From the NCBI RefSeq assembly GCF_051713825.1, contig NZ_JBIOQR010000001.1:2418001-2482000 (forward strand): DNA of 64,000 bases. The letters are read 5' to 3'. A program made the position numbers and the translations under genes. Under the pieces are notes generated by a model. It did no database searches. It saw nothing but the letters and a program-made list of their open reading frames with translations, and had not been told where the DNA came from. The DNA is from Enterococcus_K sp051713825 (GTDB lineage: Bacteria; Bacillota; Bacilli; Lactobacillales; Enterococcaceae). Below are positions 32,549 through 41,231 of this stretch, one piece after another (positions within the stretch are counted from its first letter, which is position 1; each line of letters begins with the position of its first letter).

Positions 32549-33409
32549 CTATTGATTCATTGATACGGCCATTTCTAAGGCACTCATAGGATTTTGGTGG
32601 GTAACGGTGTAGACAACAGTGCCTTCTTGCCAAACCACTTGATTTGTTTTTGCTCCTGACTGGTTTAAGTCAAGCGTGATTTGTCCGTTATCCTTGGGTG
32701 CTGGAAGGGTTGCTTTTTCTAGATAGTCCACTACTTGTTTAGCAAGTGTCTGAGGTTCTTGCCCTTGGACATTGCTTGCCCGAACAACTAAGTTCCAATT
32801 GCCCTCTTCCCAAGAAAGATAAGTCGAGCCAGCCGCCCCTTGTTGATAGCCTGTAATCCCGTAACCGAGATCGACTTTTTGACCGCCGTTATCACTGATT
32901 GGGTTGACAGCCGTTGTCGCTTCTTCTACACTGTTAAAGGTATTTTTTAAATAAGAAGCAATCGGTGTTTCAAGGTTTAATTGTTTCGAGTTTAAAACTA
33001 ATGGTTCGCCTAGTGCAAAATAGAGCACCGAAAGCTTTTGATTACTGCCGTCTGAGGCAACGTTTAGGTAAGTCCCCTCATTGATAGGTACAGTGGTTGG
33101 CAGTAAGACTTCTGGATAGGCTGACGCTAGTTGCGCTTTTGCATCAGCTGCTTCTTTTGAGGTTGCTTGAGTATCTGTTGTATTGGTTGTTTCAGAATTT
33201 TTTGTTGATGAGCTGTTCTTCGATTCGCTACTTGTTTCGGTTGTTTCACTTGTAGCTGTAGTAGAGCTTTTACTTGCACTATCACTTGTTTTATCAGTGC
33301 TCGAGACTATTGCCGTACTGCTTGTTGATATTTGTTCCGTATTATTTGATTTTCCACAAGCCCCCAGAATAAACGGCACAAGTAATAAAAGTAGATAAGT
33401 CTTTTTCAT
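32549..33409 (-). CDS. Secreted lipoprotein with Ser/Thr-rich linker
   Basis: A 286-residue protein with a lipoprotein signal (MKKTYLLLLLVPFILGACGK, cysteine near residue 18), then a Ser/Thr-rich low-complexity linker to about residue 90 and a globular domain of about 190 residues (EVLLPTTVPINEGTYLNVAS, then LGYGITGYQQGAAGSTYLSW). The linker probably spans the cell wall. I recognise no enzyme motif; it may be a surface binding protein. It is monocistronic, with a terminator downstream. Confidence 0.8.
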   Translation of the reverse strand: MKKTYLLLLLVPFILGACGKSNNTEQISTSSTAIVSSTDKTSDSASKSSTTATSETTETSSESKNSSSTKNSETTNTTDTQATSKEAADAKAQLASAYPEVLLPTTVPINEGTYLNVASDGSNQKLSVLYFALGEPLVLNSKQLNLETPIASYLKNTFNSVEEATTAVNPISDNGGQKVDLGYGITGYQQGAAGSTYLSWEEGNWNLVVRASNVQGQEPQTLAKQVVDYLEKATLPAPKDNGQITLDLNQSGAKTNQVVWQEGTVVYTVTHQNPMSALEMAVSMNQ

Positions 33410-33621
33410 TGAGAACGCCTCCTTCGCTTAATTATACCCCTTTTTATTTTTGGGAAAAAGTGAAACACTCAACATTAAAGAAAAATAAAGAAACGAGAGT
33501 TATCATAAGTGCTGTAACAATACCTAATCTGACAAGATTGGGTCATAATCGAGAACTTCTAGTGAGTGGTGCGGCAAAGCGTCCCCTGTCCTGGGCCTTT
33601 TGCAAACTTTCGTCAAAAAAA

Positions 33622-34174
33622 GAGGTTGGGACAGGAGTGTTTAACTCCGAGAACCAGGTAGGTACTGTGCAACATCAACTCATACTTCGTTGTGTTTTAC
33701 AGCAATAAGAAGGAATTCACGGAAATGACAAGAAACACGAAAGTCTTTCTTTCGATGTTGATTGATTCCTACGTGGTGTTCTTCAAATTTTTGTGACCAG
33801 GTAGGTACTGTTCTACATCTATTTACTTTGCAAATAGTGTTTCACAGCAATTTCAGCTTATTTTTCGAACCTTCAACTCCATGCCTCATGCGTAGAAGTT
33901 GTTGAGAGCGGAACAACGTCCTTCAATTCTTAAGGTGTTTCACCTTTAGAGATTGATGAGATCGGAGTATGGTTTTTACGTAGTGAAGACCTTCAACTCT
34001 AGCATGTCCCATGCGTAGAAGTTGTTGAGAGCGGAACGCAGTCCATCAATTCTAAAGGTGTTCCACCTTTAGAAATTGATGGGGCGGAGTGAAGATGGAG
34101 TTGCTTCTGTACCCACCGTTTATTCGGATAAAGAGAGGCTAGGACATAACGTATGAAGTTATGTCCCAGCCTCT
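33622..34174 (+). repeat. Modular intergenic repeat, copy A
   Basis: A non-coding block between lipoprotein and khpA. It starts GAGGTTGGGACAGGAGTGT, contains two GGTAGGTAC units (33657, 33800) and two copies of a 120-bp module beginning CCTTCAACTC (33870, 33990), each with CTAAAGGTG/CACCTTTAG-type hairpins, and ends in a 16-bp inverted repeat at 34135-34173. Its left part matches copy C, its ends match copy B in reverse. Confidence 0.85.
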
Positions 34175-34175
34175 G
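34133..34175. terminator. Hairpin at the end of repeat A, khpA terminator
   Basis: GAGGCTAGGACATAAC and GTTATGTCCCAGCCTC form a long stem with one mismatch and a 7-base loop, 9 bases after the khpA stop. The T run on the minus strand is weak. The GAGGCTGGGACATAA motif resembles terminators repeated in other Gram-positive genomes. Confidence 0.65.
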
Positions 34176-34182
34176 GATTGTT

Positions 34183-34434
34183 TTATTTTCCGTCTAAAAT
34201 ATTCAGACGAACTTTTTTTGGGCCCTCTGTTCGAACACCGTAAACAATTGTTCGAATTGCTTTTGCAACACGTCCTTGTTTGCCAATGATACGACCAATG
34301 TCAGCGGGTGCCACAGTCAAATTGTATTCATAAAAATCATCAGATTCTACGATTTCCAATTTTACTTGATCAGGGTTAGAAACGAGTGGACGAACGATCG
34401 TTAAGACTAATTCTCGCAAATCTTTCATATCCAA
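34183..34434 (-). CDS. khpA: KH-domain RNA-binding protein KhpA
   Basis: An 83-residue single KH-domain protein. The central PADIGRIIGKQGRVAKAIRT has the GxxG loop (GKQG) that binds RNA. Members of the family (ylqC in Bacillus) bind small and messenger RNAs together with KhpB and affect cell elongation and division in streptococci. The gene is five bases after rpsP in one operon, the conserved arrangement. Confidence 0.92.
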   Translation of the reverse strand: MDMKDLRELVLTIVRPLVSNPDQVKLEIVESDDFYEYNLTVAPADIGRIIGKQGRVAKAIRTIVYGVRTEGPKKVRLNILDGK

Positions 34435-34439
34435 TCACC

Positions 34440-34715
34440 CTATTTCTTTACGAATTTAGCTTCGTGGTGTTTTTTCATAACGCCTTCTTTTGAAAGAATG
34501 TTACGAACAGTATCAGAAGGTTGCGCACCTTTAGATAACCAGTCTAAAACTAAATCTTCTTTTAAAACTACTTCTGCAGGGTCTTTCAAAGGATTGTAAG
34601 TTCCTACAGTTTCGATGAATCGTCCGTCACGAGGAGAACGAGAATCAGCTACAACAATACGGTAAAAAGGACTCTTTTTAGAACCCATACGTTTTAAACG
34701 AATTTTAACTGCCAT
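34440..34715 (-). CDS. rpsP: 30S ribosomal protein S16
   Basis: A 91-residue protein of normal S16 length with the family blocks MAVKIRLKRMGSKKSPFYRI, VVADSRSPRDGRFIETVGTY and VLDWLSKGAQPSDTVRNIL. S16 stabilises the 16S rRNA 5' domain during 30S assembly. GGAGGTGTAATTATATA precedes the ATG. It heads an operon with khpA; ffh, often just upstream, is about 4.7 kb away here. Confidence 0.97.
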   Translation of the reverse strand: MAVKIRLKRMGSKKSPFYRIVVADSRSPRDGRFIETVGTYNPLKDPAEVVLKEDLVLDWLSKGAQPSDTVRNILSKEGVMKKHHEAKFVKK

Positions 34716-34915
34716 TATATAATTACACCTCCATTAATTTATTCACAAGAGCTAGTTTACCAGTTTTTTATCGACCTGTAAAGCTTTTTTTCTTTACAGT
34801 AAATAAAATACCTATTTTTCTCATGGAACACTTGGTTTTCCACTTGTTCATTCATACAAATAAAGGTCTTTTTTTGGCGGTAATTGAATCGTTTTTATTT
34901 TGTAAGTGTCTTTGC

Positions 34916-34944
34916 TTGCAAGTTTTTCGAGAGCGACTTATTAT
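34916..34944 (+). promoter_or_regulatory. Promoter of FMN reductase gene
   Basis: TTGCAA (34916-34921) and TATTAT (34939-34944) separated by 17 bp, 45 bases before the start codon. Confidence 0.6.
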
Positions 34945-34989
34945 TAGTAAGTAGATTTGATTTATATTTACATAAGGAGGAAATTTGAT

Positions 34990-35547
34990 ATGACAAAAAA
35001 AATTGGTTTTTTAGTAGGTAGTTTGAGAAAAGATTCATACAGTAAAAAGGTAGCCAAGGCGATCGCGGGTCTATTTCCTGCAGAGTATGAAGCAGTTTTT
35101 ATCTCATTAGATGATGTAGCGATGTATAATCAAGATTTTGATGATGAAAACCGTGTACCTGCCTCTTGGACGACTTTCCGTTCAGAGGTAAAAGAAATGA
35201 CTGGTTTTGTATTTGTTACACCTGAATACAACCGTTCCGTACCGGCTGTGTTAAAGAATGCTTTAGATGTCGGTTCAAGACCTTATGGACAAAGCGTTTG
35301 GGATGGTAAACCTGGTTTAGTAGTCAGTGTTTCTCCAGGAGCAATCAGCGGTTTTGGTGCGAACCATCATTTACGTCAATCATTAGTTTTCTTAAACGTC
35401 CCTACTTTGCAACAACCCGAAGCTTATTTAGGAAACGTTACAGGTATGTTTAATGAGGACGGCACGATTATTGAAGGAACAATGAATTTCTTAAAAACAA
35501 TCGTCGATGCCTATGTAGCATTTTATGAAGCCAATACAAAAGCATAA
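34990..35547 (+). CDS. NADPH-dependent FMN reductase family protein
   Basis: ATG at 34990 with ATAAGGAGG upstream. The 185-residue flavodoxin-fold protein has the FMN phosphate loop GSLRKDSYSKKVAKAIAG near residues 9-26 and the second FMN contact FVTPEYNRSVPAVLKNALD near 75-95, then GAISGFGANHHLRQSL. It belongs with YieF/ChrR/azoreductase-like quinone reductases that protect against oxidative stress. It has its own promoter and a strong bidirectional terminator shared with the convergent gene. Confidence 0.88.
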   Translation: MTKKIGFLVGSLRKDSYSKKVAKAIAGLFPAEYEAVFISLDDVAMYNQDFDDENRVPASWTTFRSEVKEMTGFVFVTPEYNRSVPAVLKNALDVGSRPYGQSVWDGKPGLVVSVSPGAISGFGANHHLRQSLVFLNVPTLQQPEAYLGNVTGMFNEDGTIIEGTMNFLKTIVDAYVAFYEANTKA

Positions 35548-35561
35548 TTTGTCTTAAATAG

Positions 35562-35613
35562 TAAAAAAGAGTTGGCCCCCAGTGATTTCTTTGGGGGGCC
35601 AACTCTTTTTTAT
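35562..35613. terminator. Bidirectional terminator
   Basis: AAAAAAGAGTTGGCCCCC and GGGGGCCAACTCTTTTTT make an 18-bp stem with A and T runs on both sides, between two convergent genes. Confidence 0.9.
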
Positions 35614-36137
35614 TGCTCTTTTTTCTTCAAATGTAATTCGGCGAAGTTGCCAAATTGCTTCACCTCAAGCAGTTCTAAGTAATTGCGGTAGTTTCCTTCC
35701 TCAAACAGGCGAATCCCTGTTCCTAATAAAACTGGGGCGAACTGAATCCACCACTCATCAATCAGATTCTCTTCTAGTAAAGGTTTGATCAAACTCCCTC
35801 CACCAACGACCCAAATATCTTTCCCCTCTTCTTCCTTAAGTTTTTTAATGAAGGCTACGGGGTCTTCAGATAGAAAGGTAATTCCCTCTTTATCTGCCTG
35901 TGGGCGACGAGAAAACACAAAATTTGTTTTATCCGGGTAAGGATTGTCTCCTTCTAAGTAGTTTAACGATTCTTCAAAGGTTTTTCTACCCATGATTGTT
36001 GTGTCTATCGTGTTGATAAAAGAATCATAATTCATAGGTGTCCCATCGTCTGCATCAAATAGCCACTGCAAGCTATGAGACGCATCTGCAAGGTAACCAT
36101 CGAGGCTAATGCCACCATAAAAGACAACGTTTCTCAT
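35610..36137 (-). CDS. Dihydrofolate reductase-family protein (RibD C-domain type)
   Basis: A 175-residue protein with the reductase fold seen in RibD C-terminal and YyaP/YwjB proteins: MRNVVFYGGISLDGYLADAS, TIMGRKTFEESLNYLEG, NFVFSRRPQ and the NADPH loop DIWVVGGGSLIKPLLEENLI (about residues 105-125), then FAPVLLGTGIRLFEEGNYR. The natural substrate is unknown; these are not usual folate enzymes. It is monocistronic and its 3' end meets the FMN reductase terminator. Confidence 0.85.
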   Translation of the reverse strand: MRNVVFYGGISLDGYLADASHSLQWLFDADDGTPMNYDSFINTIDTTIMGRKTFEESLNYLEGDNPYPDKTNFVFSRRPQADKEGITFLSEDPVAFIKKLKEEEGKDIWVVGGGSLIKPLLEENLIDEWWIQFAPVLLGTGIRLFEEGNYRNYLELLEVKQFGNFAELHLKKKEQ

Positions 36138-36271
36138 TATTTCCCTCCTAAAATGTGTCTGTCCTTAGTTTACCAAAAGTTAAGGAAATTAGGGGATTTT
36201 TTGTACTTTTGATGGATTTATTTCCTTTTCTTAAGTTTTTTTTGCGTTTCTTATAAACTTTCAAAATTTTA

Positions 36272-36307
36272 TTTACTCACTCAAGTGTACTATGTATACT
36301 AGTACAC
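36272..36307 (+). promoter_or_regulatory. Promoter and palindromic operator of GntR-ABC operon
   Basis: TTTACT (36272) and TATACT (36295) with a 17-bp spacer form the promoter. The perfect inverted repeat GTGTACTA-n7-TAGTACAC (36285-36307) covers the -10 element. It is the probable autoregulatory site of the GntR-type protein encoded next. Confidence 0.8.
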
Positions 36308-36340
36308 GTAAACACACTTTGGTTTTGAAAGGAGCTATCC

Positions 36341-36730
36341 ATGGTTTTTATTAATAAAACCAGTAGTAAACCCTATTACGAACAGCTGATGTTAAGCATC
36401 AAACAAGATATCCTACAAGGAATCTTGGTTGCTGGGGACAAACTACCTTCTGTTCGTGAGCTGGCTCGGGATTTGATGATGAATCCTAATACAATCAGTA
36501 AGGCTTACAAATTACTGGAAACAGAGCAAGTTTTGATTACTGTTAAAGGAAAAGGAACCTTTGTAAAAAAATCCAATCCCACTCAACGAGACGATTATCG
36601 GATTGAATTGCTCAAGGGGAAGCTAAAAGATGTATTGATTGAAGCTGGGCATTTACAGGTGACGTACGAGGAAATTGTTGAGTGGGTGCAAGAATTCGAG
36701 GAGATGTGGGGAATAAAAAATGAAAATTGA
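36341..36730 (+). CDS. GntR-family regulator, YtrA subfamily
   Basis: A 129-residue protein with the winged helix of GntR regulators (KPYYEQLMLSIKQDILQGIL, GDKLPSVRELARDLMMNPNT, ISKAYKLLETEQVLITVKGK) and a short C-terminal helix region in place of a ligand domain, the YtrA type. Such regulators repress ABC-transporter operons and respond to cell-wall stress. The AAAGGAGCT ribosome site is good. It overlaps the ABC ATPase gene by 11 bases. The palindrome at the -10 element is its likely target. Confidence 0.9.
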   Translation: MVFINKTSSKPYYEQLMLSIKQDILQGILVAGDKLPSVRELARDLMMNPNTISKAYKLLETEQVLITVKGKGTFVKKSNPTQRDDYRIELLKGKLKDVLIEAGHLQVTYEEIVEWVQEFEEMWGIKNEN

Positions 36731-37607
36731 GACTATTTCAAAAACAATTAATGATCGATTGGTATTAAAAGAGATTGACTTTTCGGTCCATGATAATGAA
36801 ATTATTGGTTTGATTGGTCGTAACGGCTCTGGAAAAACGAGTCTGTTTCGAACGATAGCTGGGCACTATTTGGTGGATTCTGGGGATGTAACTATTGATG
36901 AACAATCTGTTTTTTCTCATCCTGAATTGAAACCGTTAATTTTTTATATAGATGAACAGATTCATTTTTTCTCAAGTTATTCATTAAAAAAGATTGGTCG
37001 GTTTTATCAAAATGCCTATCCCAATTTTGATGAGAAACGATTTTTTGAGTTGATAGAAAAACAAAATCTCCCTTTAAATAGAAGCTTTCGTGCCCTGTCA
37101 AAAGGAATGCAGGGATTGTTTAAAATCATTCTTGCGATTACGACTAATGCGCGTTACATTCTTTTGGATGAACCGTTTGATGGGCTTGATGTAATTATTA
37201 AAAAGAATGTCATTCGTTTGTTACTAGAAAGTTTAAGTGATGGGCAACGAACAGTGTTAATCTCCTCTCATAATTTGAATGAGCTAGAAGGAATCATTGA
37301 TAGAGCGTTAATCTTGAAGGATATGACGATTGTGCAGGATTATCAATTAGAAGAAATGCGTGCACAAGCAAGAAAAGTTCAGATGGTCTTCAAAACGAAA
37401 AAAGTCCCTCATTTTATTAAAGAAAACTGTAAATTACTTCGCGTACAAGGCCGTGTGATTATCGCAGTTTTTGAGAATTACACGGAAGAAGTTGAACAGC
37501 AAATTCGTGAGATTGAGCCGGTCTTATTTGAAGAATTACCGTTAACATTAGAAGATTTATTTGAAGCCAATCTGAGTCAAGAGTCAGATTATCAATTGTT
37601 TAATTAG
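36720..37607 (+). CDS. ABC transporter ATP-binding protein
   Basis: A 295-residue ATPase: Walker A LIGRNGSGKTSLF near 32-44, a signature-like ALSKGMQGLFKIILA near 123 (the LSGGQ motif is degenerate: LSKGM), Walker B YILLDEPFDGLD near 145 and the ISSHNLNELEG switch near 182. The C-terminal 90 residues are typical of YtrB/EcsA-type exporters. With the downstream permease it forms an export or cell-envelope-stress ABC system under the GntR regulator. Substrate unknown. Confidence 0.9.
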   Translation: MKIETISKTINDRLVLKEIDFSVHDNEIIGLIGRNGSGKTSLFRTIAGHYLVDSGDVTIDEQSVFSHPELKPLIFYIDEQIHFFSSYSLKKIGRFYQNAYPNFDEKRFFELIEKQNLPLNRSFRALSKGMQGLFKIILAITTNARYILLDEPFDGLDVIIKKNVIRLLLESLSDGQRTVLISSHNLNELEGIIDRALILKDMTIVQDYQLEEMRAQARKVQMVFKTKKVPHFIKENCKLLRVQGRVIIAVFENYTEEVEQQIREIEPVLFEELPLTLEDLFEANLSQESDYQLFN

Positions 37608-37616
37608 GAGGATATG

Positions 37617-38816
37617 ATGAGTATAGATATCAAACAAATTATCAAAATGCGTTATCAAAAATTCGTAATCATTGGCATGCTACTTCTAGGTTTGTTTTAT
37701 CTAGTCAATATTAACTCGGAATTTCGTCAGTGGAAATCAATAAGTGAGTATTATCATTCTGAAACGTTCCAAGCAGACTATGAAGAAAATGTTGAACACT
37801 TTGTTTATTATCCTGAAGATGGGACGGTAGCTATTCCTTATAAGAACATTAACGAATATATTCGGGCGAATACTTATTTATATGGAGATGCTAATGGCGG
37901 GCAAGATCCTAATCTACTAAGTAATAAGGAAATTAAAAGTGACGCTATCTACCCCAACACATTCTTTATGGAAAATTCATGGGTGTTTATGGTAATTTTC
38001 TTTCTACTAGGATTTCTTTTATTTTTTGTTGATCTAAAAACTAATTTTAATACATTTCTTTTTTCACTAGGCGTAACGCGTAGACAGATTTTTCTGGAAA
38101 AGCTCAAAGTTGTTGCGGTTCCACTACTTGGGACTCTTCTACTTGCCAAATTAGCTTTTATTGCGAGCATCTACCTATTGATTCCATTCGAGCTCATTAA
38201 CGTCCAGCTTTCGACACTCTTGTTAACTGCGCTCAATAGTTGGTTAATCACCTTCCTGTACTTCACTTTTGGCTTATTTATCGGTGCGGCAGTTGGGAAT
38301 CTGATTTTTGCTTTAGTGATTGTGGTGTCATTTTTCGTATCATCGATGTATATTCCTAGCTCGCTCACTAACTATTTGTATGCCATTAATTTTTACAAAA
38401 CACAAGATTTTGAGCGAAACTATTATCGATATTTGGATTTTTCGATTGAAATCGGAAAGTCTCCAGTTAATTTATGGGTGTGTTTGGCAATGTTTCTCGT
38501 TAGTTTACTTCTCGTTTTTATTAGTTGGTCCATCTTTAAGCAGACATCACTTGAAAAAAGTAACCAAAATCTTTTGATAGATAAAAGTCGTTTACCAATA
38601 ACGATTCTTGTTATCGTGTATAGCTGTTTTATTTTCTGGGGTGAAGCCTTTACGTATGCGTTAACAATCGTCCCTTACAAGTCTATAGATACAGTGTATT
38701 TTATTTCTCGCTGCCTGATTTCTGGCGTGCTCATTGCAGTCGTTACGATTGGTGTGATTTATATGGCGCCACTCAAAAAACGCTTGCTTCGTTTTGTTCG
38801 ACGAGCGGTCAGGTAG
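37617..38816 (+). CDS. ABC transporter permease
   Basis: The ATG at 37617 is five bases after AGGAGG; the one at 37614 is too near. The product (399 residues) has one N-terminal membrane helix (about 15-33), an extracytoplasmic region to about 115, then helices around 122-142, 165-190, 205-225, 228-248, 290-310, 327-345 and 358-380. This is the ABC-2 permease type encoded with YtrA-type regulators. It overlaps the frame of the VanZ-like gene upstream of that gene's ATG but not its coding part. Confidence 0.85.
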   Translation: MSIDIKQIIKMRYQKFVIIGMLLLGLFYLVNINSEFRQWKSISEYYHSETFQADYEENVEHFVYYPEDGTVAIPYKNINEYIRANTYLYGDANGGQDPNLLSNKEIKSDAIYPNTFFMENSWVFMVIFFLLGFLLFFVDLKTNFNTFLFSLGVTRRQIFLEKLKVVAVPLLGTLLLAKLAFIASIYLLIPFELINVQLSTLLLTALNSWLITFLYFTFGLFIGAAVGNLIFALVIVVSFFVSSMYIPSSLTNYLYAINFYKTQDFERNYYRYLDFSIEIGKSPVNLWVCLAMFLVSLLLVFISWSIFKQTSLEKSNQNLLIDKSRLPITILVIVYSCFIFWGEAFTYALTIVPYKSIDTVYFISRCLISGVLIAVVTIGVIYMAPLKKRLLRFVRRAVR

Positions 38817-38823
38817 GTTAATT

Positions 38824-39351
38824 ATGAAAAAAAATAGCATAAATTATCTGTTTTGGGGCATGTTTTTCCTGTATCTTTTTCTATTATTTCAGGTGGTCTT
38901 TTTTAGTCGGATGGATTCAATCGGAATGGGACTTCGCAGAGTCAATCTAGTTCCTTTTGATTCAATCCAGTCGTATCTGTATATATATGAGATGGGAACA
39001 CGTAAGCTAACTTTTAATGTAAATATTTGGGGCAATATTCTGATGTTTTTACCTTTGGGAATTTATGTACCTTTGATAAGAAAAAAAGGCTCATTTTTTC
39101 AAACGATGTGTTTATTACTAGGAATTAGCGTATCTATTGAAGTTATTCAATATCTGCTGATTCTGGGGAGTGCAGATATTGATGATATATTGTTAAATGT
39201 TACTGGTGGATTCTTGGGTTGGCTACTCTATCGCCTGCTGTTAGTTTTTCGACGAACACCTGAACAAATCAAAACAGGTATGACGATTCTAAGCGTTGTG
39301 GTGGGGTTACCACTGACTCTATTACTGATGTTTCTATTTTTGAGGAACTAA
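38824..39351 (+). CDS. VanZ-like membrane protein
   Basis: ATG at 38824, eight bases after the permease stop, with AGGTAGG upstream. The 175-residue protein has about five membrane helices and the VanZ family pattern: LFQVVFFSR, RRVNLVPFDSI near the first loop, NIWGNILMFLPLGIYVP, then SVSIEVIQYLLILGSADIDD and VTGGFLGWLLYRLL. VanZ relatives occur widely outside vancomycin clusters; in some bacteria they give low-level teicoplanin tolerance. Being last in the GntR-ABC operon suggests an envelope-stress function. Confidence 0.9.
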   Translation: MKKNSINYLFWGMFFLYLFLLFQVVFFSRMDSIGMGLRRVNLVPFDSIQSYLYIYEMGTRKLTFNVNIWGNILMFLPLGIYVPLIRKKGSFFQTMCLLLGISVSIEVIQYLLILGSADIDDILLNVTGGFLGWLLYRLLLVFRRTPEQIKTGMTILSVVVGLPLTLLLMFLFLRN

Positions 39352-39397
39352 AAATTTAGCAAAAGTACAATTATTCCCGTTACTTAAAGTTAATTAC

Positions 39398-39438
39398 AAA
39401 AACCAGAGCTTGAGAAAATCTCAGACTCTGGTTTTTTT
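39398..39438. terminator. Bidirectional terminator between vanZ-like and ffh
   Basis: AAAAACCAGAG and CTCTGGTTTTT arms with an inner TTGAGA/TCTCAG pairing; T runs on both strands. Confidence 0.85.
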
Positions 39439-39448
39439 GCTAGTTGGT

Positions 39449-40867
39449 TTATTTTTTCTTCTTTTTCTTCTTTTTGTTTTTCTTCATCATGCGGTTCATG
39501 GCCATCTTACCTAGCTTGCCTTTGACGCCGCCACCAAACATTTGGTCCATGCCTGGAATGTTCATATCCCCTTTAGACATTTGTTGCATCATCTTACGGG
39601 ATTCTTTAAATTGTTTGATCATGCGGTTTACTTCCACCACGCTGTTCCCAGACCCTGCCGCGATTCTTCTTCTACGACTTGGGTTTAATAAATCAGGATT
39701 TTCTCTTTCAGCAGGTGTCATCGAATACACCATCGCTTTTTTCCGTTCAACATCTTTTGGATCAACTTTGACATTTTCAATCCCTGGCATTTGATTCATT
39801 CCAGGAATCATTTTTAAAAGGTCTTCGATTGGGCCCATCCCCATTACTTGATCAAGCTGTTCGATGAAGTCATTAAAGTCAAAGCTGTTTTCACGCATCT
39901 TTTGTGCAAGCTCTTCTGCTTTTTTCTCATCATAATCTTGTTGTGCTTTTTCGATAAGGGTTAACATATCCCCCATTCCAAGAATTCGGCTAGACATACG
40001 ATCTGGATGGAAGATTTCTAAGTCCGTTAATTTTTCACCCGACCCGATAAACTTAATGGGTGCACCTGTTACGGAACGAATCGAAAGTGCTGCCCCGCCA
40101 CGTGTATCCCCATCAAGTTTTGTGATGACAACCCCAGTAATCCCTAGCTGTTGGTTAAAGCTATCTGCAACATTGACGGCATCTTGCCCGGTCATGGCAT
40201 CTACAACTAAGAGGATCTCGTTAGGTTCGGCAATTGTTTTGATTTGTTTCAATTCATCCATCAAAGTTTCATCAATGTGTAAACGACCAGCCGTATCAAT
40301 CAAGACATAGTCATTTTTCTTTTCGTGCGCTAAGGCCATCCCTTGACGAACAATCTCAACAGGGCTTACTTCGGTGCCCATATCAAACACAGGGACATCC
40401 AGTTGTTGTCCTAAGACTTTTAATTGATCAATAGCGGCTGGACGGTAGACGTCTCCGGCAATCATCAATGGACGGGCATTTTCAGTTTTGATTAAATGTT
40501 TTGCTAATTTCCCAGCAAAGGTGGTTTTCCCAGCCCCTTGCAAACCGACCATCATAATAACAGTCGGAACTTTTGGCGATTTTGTCAGTTCAACGGTTTC
40601 AGAACCTAATGTTTTTGTCAGTTCCTCGTCCACAATTTTGACAATCTGTTGTGCAGGAGACAGGCTATCTAAAACCTCTGCTCCGATTGCTCTTTCACGA
40701 ACATTTTTGGTAAATTCTTTTACGACCTGTAAGTTAACATCGGCTTCAAGTAAAGCTAGGCGGATTTCCCGCATCATTTCCTTGACATCAGCCTCTGATA
40801 CTTTGCCTTTTTTACGTAGTTTGCTCATCGCCTGCTGTAGGCGTTCTGTTAAGCTTTCAAATGCCAT
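39449..40867 (-). CDS. ffh: Signal recognition particle protein Ffh
   Basis: A 472-residue GTPase that binds 4.5S/scRNA and signal peptides. N domain to about 90, G domain with P-loop GLQGAGKTTFAGKL near 107, DTAGRLHIDE near 190, TKLDGDTRGGAAL near 247 and GSGEKLTDLEIFHPDR near 275; methionine-rich M domain from about 300 (MGMGPIEDLLKMIPGMNQMP). The C-terminus ends in a long lysine run. Its partner FtsY is not in the window. It is preceded by ylxM, as usual. Confidence 0.97.
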   Translation of the reverse strand: MAFESLTERLQQAMSKLRKKGKVSEADVKEMMREIRLALLEADVNLQVVKEFTKNVRERAIGAEVLDSLSPAQQIVKIVDEELTKTLGSETVELTKSPKVPTVIMMVGLQGAGKTTFAGKLAKHLIKTENARPLMIAGDVYRPAAIDQLKVLGQQLDVPVFDMGTEVSPVEIVRQGMALAHEKKNDYVLIDTAGRLHIDETLMDELKQIKTIAEPNEILLVVDAMTGQDAVNVADSFNQQLGITGVVITKLDGDTRGGAALSIRSVTGAPIKFIGSGEKLTDLEIFHPDRMSSRILGMGDMLTLIEKAQQDYDEKKAEELAQKMRENSFDFNDFIEQLDQVMGMGPIEDLLKMIPGMNQMPGIENVKVDPKDVERKKAMVYSMTPAERENPDLLNPSRRRRIAAGSGNSVVEVNRMIKQFKESRKMMQQMSKGDMNIPGMDQMFGGGVKGKLGKMAMNRMMKKNKKKKKKKK

Positions 40868-40882
40868 AGTTTATTCAGTCCT

Positions 40883-41221
40883 TTATTCATCAATTTCTTG
40901 TATTTTTTTCATCAATTCAGGTAGCATCTCATCTTTTGGATAGTGTTCTCTAACATAGAGTTCCATCTTGTCCAATAATTCTCCACGAACGATATAGTCT
41001 GAAAATAAGTGAAGTTTCCGTTCGTAATCTTCAAGAATTTTTTCGGTTCGTTTGATGTTATCATAAACAGCCTGACGACTAACTGCATACTCTTCAGCAA
41101 TCTCTCCTAATGAAAAATCATCTGCGTAATAAAGCTCCATGTAATTCATTTGTTTTTCTGTTAGTAAGGTGGAGTAAAATTCAAAGAGTGCGTTCATACG
41201 ATTTGTTTTTTCAATTTCCAT
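40883..41221 (-). CDS. ylxM: YlxM-family SRP-associated HTH protein
   Basis: A 112-residue protein directly upstream of ffh. The sequence (MNALFEFYSTLLTEKQMNYM, YYADDFSLGEIAEEYAVSRQ, AVYDNIKRTEKILEDYERKL) matches the UPF0122/YlxM family with a sigma-70 region 4-type helix-turn-helix. In streptococci YlxM modulates SRP-FtsY GTPase activity. Gap to ffh is 15 bases. Confidence 0.95.
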   Translation of the reverse strand: MEIEKTNRMNALFEFYSTLLTEKQMNYMELYYADDFSLGEIAEEYAVSRQAVYDNIKRTEKILEDYERKLHLFSDYIVRGELLDKMELYVREHYPKDEMLPELMKKIQEIDE

Positions 41222-41231
41222 TTGTCTCGCC

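Noticed and set aside
33409..33708. 99-codon rightward frame upstream of and inside repeat A
   Set aside because: It runs into the non-coding repeat, has no supported ribosome site and no protein-like pattern; the repeat is present elsewhere without the frame.
39449..39480. Long lysine run at the Ffh C-terminus as a sign of frameshift or sequencing error
   Set aside because: The frame terminates normally before a good terminator and lysine-rich tails occur in Ffh proteins.
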